43,845 nt of DNA from Chloroflexaceae bacterium. Lineage in GTDB: Bacteria > Chloroflexota > Chloroflexia > Chloroflexales > Chloroflexaceae. The stretch's first letter is position 1; every line of letters starts with the position of its first letter. The position numbers were made by a program, and so were the translations under genes. The notes under the pieces are model-generated. The model did not search any database and was not told where the DNA came from. It saw nothing but the letters and a program-made list of their open reading frames with translations. This document shows, piece by piece, positions 41,942 through 43,845 of the stretch. The DNA lies in NCBI GenBank assembly GCA_012031225.1, contig JAAUTZ010000021.1, positions 1 through 43,845 of the forward strand, given 5' to 3'.

Positions 41942-43845
41942 GCCACACCATTCCGCTACCGCCGCCTGCGCCCGCCCCGCCCGCCCCGACGCGGCGCGAA
42001 TGGCTCTGGCTCGCACTGGCGGTTGGGCTTGCGCTGGTGCTGCGCTTGCAGGTCTGGCACTGGCGTGAGTTCTACCCGCTGGGCGGCGATGAGCAGGAAT
42101 ACTTCGCGCAAGCTCTGACCTTGCTGCGCGAACGCCGCTACACCGAATTGCAGTTTATGCGCCCGCCGCTCTATGGGGTGTTTCTGGCGAGCGTGATCTA
42201 CCTGTTCGATTCGCTCGTGCAGCAGTTGCGGCTGGTGCAGGCGAGCATCAGTGCCTTGACGGTGATCCCGATCTGGCTGCTCACACGCCGCCTCGTGCCG
42301 TATTATCAGCCCAGTCCGGCCCCGCTCGCCCGATCTGCCGCCCCAACTATCGCCGCGTTGCTCACCGCCCTGAACTATACGCTCGCCATGCGGGCTACCG
42401 AACTGCTCACCGAAACGCTGTTCCTGTTCCTCCTCAGCATTGTGCTGTGGCTCCTTGTCGGAGCAGCCCGCACGCATTGGGTGGCGGCTGGGGGGGCGGG
42501 CGTGGTGCTGGCATTGCTGTGCCTCACGCGCTCCGTCGGCTTGGTGTTGCTGCCGCTAGGGGGGCTGTGGCTGCTAGCGGCGGGGCTACCCCTGCTGCGG
42601 GCATCGCTCCAAGCAAGAGCGGGGCGGGGGGTGGTGCAGGCCCTGCTGCCCGCCGTGCTGTTTGGCGTGGCGACGCTCGCCGTGCTAGCCCCATGGACAG
42701 TCCGCAACTATCTCCATTATGGCGGGCTGATTTTGATTGATACCACCGGCGCAGAGAACTTGTGGCTCGATAATGACCCACAGGGGCGCGAGGTGGTCAA
42801 GCAGCAGCTGTACGCGCTCGGCGCGGATCGCCGGTTGCGGCAGCAGCTTGGCAGCCAGAACGGGATCACCGCCATCCGTGAGCATCCGGCGTGGTTCTGG
42901 GCGAAGGTGCAGCGCGAGGCGTTGCTGGTGTTCGCCCTCGAATATACCGACGATATGCGCGAACGACAGGCGATCTGGGTTCCTCCGGCTGAAGTTTGGG
43001 TGCGCCTGCTGCTCGGCGATGCGCTATGGCTGGGGTTGTTACTCGGCGGGCTAGCCGCCCTCTTTGCGCCGCACCCGTGGGCCCGCCCGCGCCCACCTGA
43101 TCCGCGCTGGCTGCTAGGGCTGTGGGTCGGGTACATTGTGCTGACCACACTGGTGTTCCATGTCGAGTTGCGCTACCGCTTGCCGCTGCTGCCGGTGCTG
43201 ACCGCCTACACCGCGCTGTTGCTGGCTCGCATCGTGCAGCCGCGCTACCGCAGTGCGGTTGCGGTGGGGCTAGTGCTGATCGTGCTGCTGCTGCATCGCC
43301 CCTACCCACTGCTGGCATGGCAGCTTGGCCGCAAGCACGCCCACCTCGCGCAGGCTCACGCCGCGCTTGCAACCGATCCGGCACGGGCGTATACGGCCGC
43401 CACTGCCGCCCGCCGCGCCGATCCTGACTCGGCATTGGCCCGCGTGGCGCAGGCCCAAGCACAGCTTGCACTGGGCGATCTGGCGCAGGCCGAGTCATAT
43501 CTGATCGAGGCTCGCACGCGGTTGCCCGCGCACCCCTACGCGCACTTGCTGCTCGGTGATCTGTGGCGGGCCCGCGCCGATGCCGATGCAGAGGTGGCGA
43601 TCCGCACCGCCTTCAGCTACGAAATCGCCGCCTTGCAGGATTTGCAGGCGTGGCTGTGGGAGCGCACGATCAGCCCCCCGCCCGCCGCGCTCGATGTTGG
43701 CAGTGGGCAGGATTTGGGGTTTGTGCGGGGCTTCCACCCCGCTGAAGCGGACACGCAGCCGCCCTCACGCTGGACACGCGGTGCAGCACAGGTGCGCCTG
43801 AGCGGGCCTGACTCCCCGCCGCCAGAGCCGCGCTGCCTTGCGCTG
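41938..43845 (+). CDS. GT39-type membrane glycosyltransferase, cut by the right edge
   Basis: An uninterrupted frame of 636 codons runs from the ATG overlapping the previous stop to the window edge without a stop codon. After a Pro-rich N-terminus it shows a first helix, the acidic loop YPLGGDEQEYFAQAL, RPPLYGVFLAS and TELLTETLFLFLL, then IDTTGAENLWLDN, about ten helices, a TPR-like helical repeat (AHLAQAHAAL...LGDLAQAESYLIEA) and the start of the shared beta module (DLGFVRGFHPAEAD...RWTRGAAQVRL). It is a tandem paralogue of the gene at 39584. By comparison with that paralogue about 100 residues are probably missing at the C-terminus. Confidence 0.85.
   Translation, partial: MSHTIPLPPPAPAPPAPTRREWLWLALAVGLALVLRLQVWHWREFYPLGGDEQEYFAQALTLLRERRYTELQFMRPPLYGVFLASVIYLFDSLVQQLRLVQASISALTVIPIWLLTRRLVPYYQPSPAPLARSAAPTIAALLTALNYTLAMRATELLTETLFLFLLSIVLWLLVGAARTHWVAAGGAGVVLALLCLTRSVGLVLLPLGGLWLLAAGLPLLRASLQARAGRGVVQALLPAVLFGVATLAVLAPWTVRNYLHYGGLILIDTTGAENLWLDNDPQGREVVKQQLYALGADRRLRQQLGSQNGITAIREHPAWFWAKVQREALLVFALEYTDDMRERQAIWVPPAEVWVRLLLGDALWLGLLLGGLAALFAPHPWARPRPPDPRWLLGLWVGYIVLTTLVFHVELRYRLPLLPVLTAYTALLLARIVQPRYRSAVAVGLVLIVLLLHRPYPLLAWQLGRKHAHLAQAHAALATDPARAYTAATAARRADPDSALARVAQAQAQLALGDLAQAESYLIEARTRLPAHPYAHLLLGDLWRARADADAEVAIRTAFSYEIAALQDLQAWLWERTISPPPAALDVGSGQDLGFVRGFHPAEADTQPPSRWTRGAAQVRLSGPDSPPPEPRCLAL

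Overview
This window is high-GC bacterial chromosome, about 65% G+C in the lines I sampled. Its gene content fits the phylum Chloroflexota, probably a relative of Chloroflexus/Roseiflexus/Kouleothrix. That placement is inferred from protein families: a fused RhaEW-type aldolase/dehydrogenase, a Uma2 protein with a Glu/Ala/Arg-rich tail, large family-39 glycosyltransferases with extracytoplasmic beta domains, bacterial PH-domain membrane proteins and an AspRS that looks non-discriminating. No database search was possible. I found no rRNA, tRNA, transposase or CRISPR array.

Layout. 1-1.6 kb: a Uma2-type nuclease gene whose coiled-coil tail has slipped out of frame, and a TetR regulator, both on the minus strand. 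1.9-4.6 kb: an NYN/LOTUS RNA-metabolism protein translationally coupled to trpF. 4.6-7.9 kb (minus): WecG/TagA glycosyltransferase, metallo-beta-lactamase-fold protein, FAD oxidoreductase. 8.0-9.8 kb: aspS. 9.9-11.8 kb: two divergently transcribed envelope proteins. 11.8-13.8 kb (minus): RhaEW-type fusion. 13.9-18.6 kb: SpoIIE-type phosphatase, HAD hydrolase, hisF, gltX. 18.7-24.7 kb: operon of cmk, a double-PH membrane protein, a large envelope protein and an ABC ATPase. 24.7-25.8 kb (minus): ruvB. 26.0-31.2 kb: a complete BMP-type (nucleoside-like) ABC importer with a consensus promoter and a foldable leader. 31.3-32.9 kb: a low-GC two-gene island encoding a DUF262 protein and a HEPN protein, the best candidate here for an uncharacterised defence or toxin-antitoxin system. 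33.0 kb to the end: four GT39 membrane glycosyltransferases and a GT4 gene broken by two single-base indels. The last GT39 gene runs off the right edge.

Two features run across the window. First, a degenerate heptanucleotide repeat family (consensus near AGGTGTC on one strand, GACACCT on the other) occurs at six gene borders, often as two opposed tracts around a short spacer, and it supplies the C-terminal codons of two genes. Second, a beta-sandwich-like module appears at the N-terminus of one GT39 protein and at the C-termini of two others. Many genes are joined by 4-bp ATGA/GTGA overlaps, and several promoters have a good TATAAT-like -10 box but a poor -35 box.
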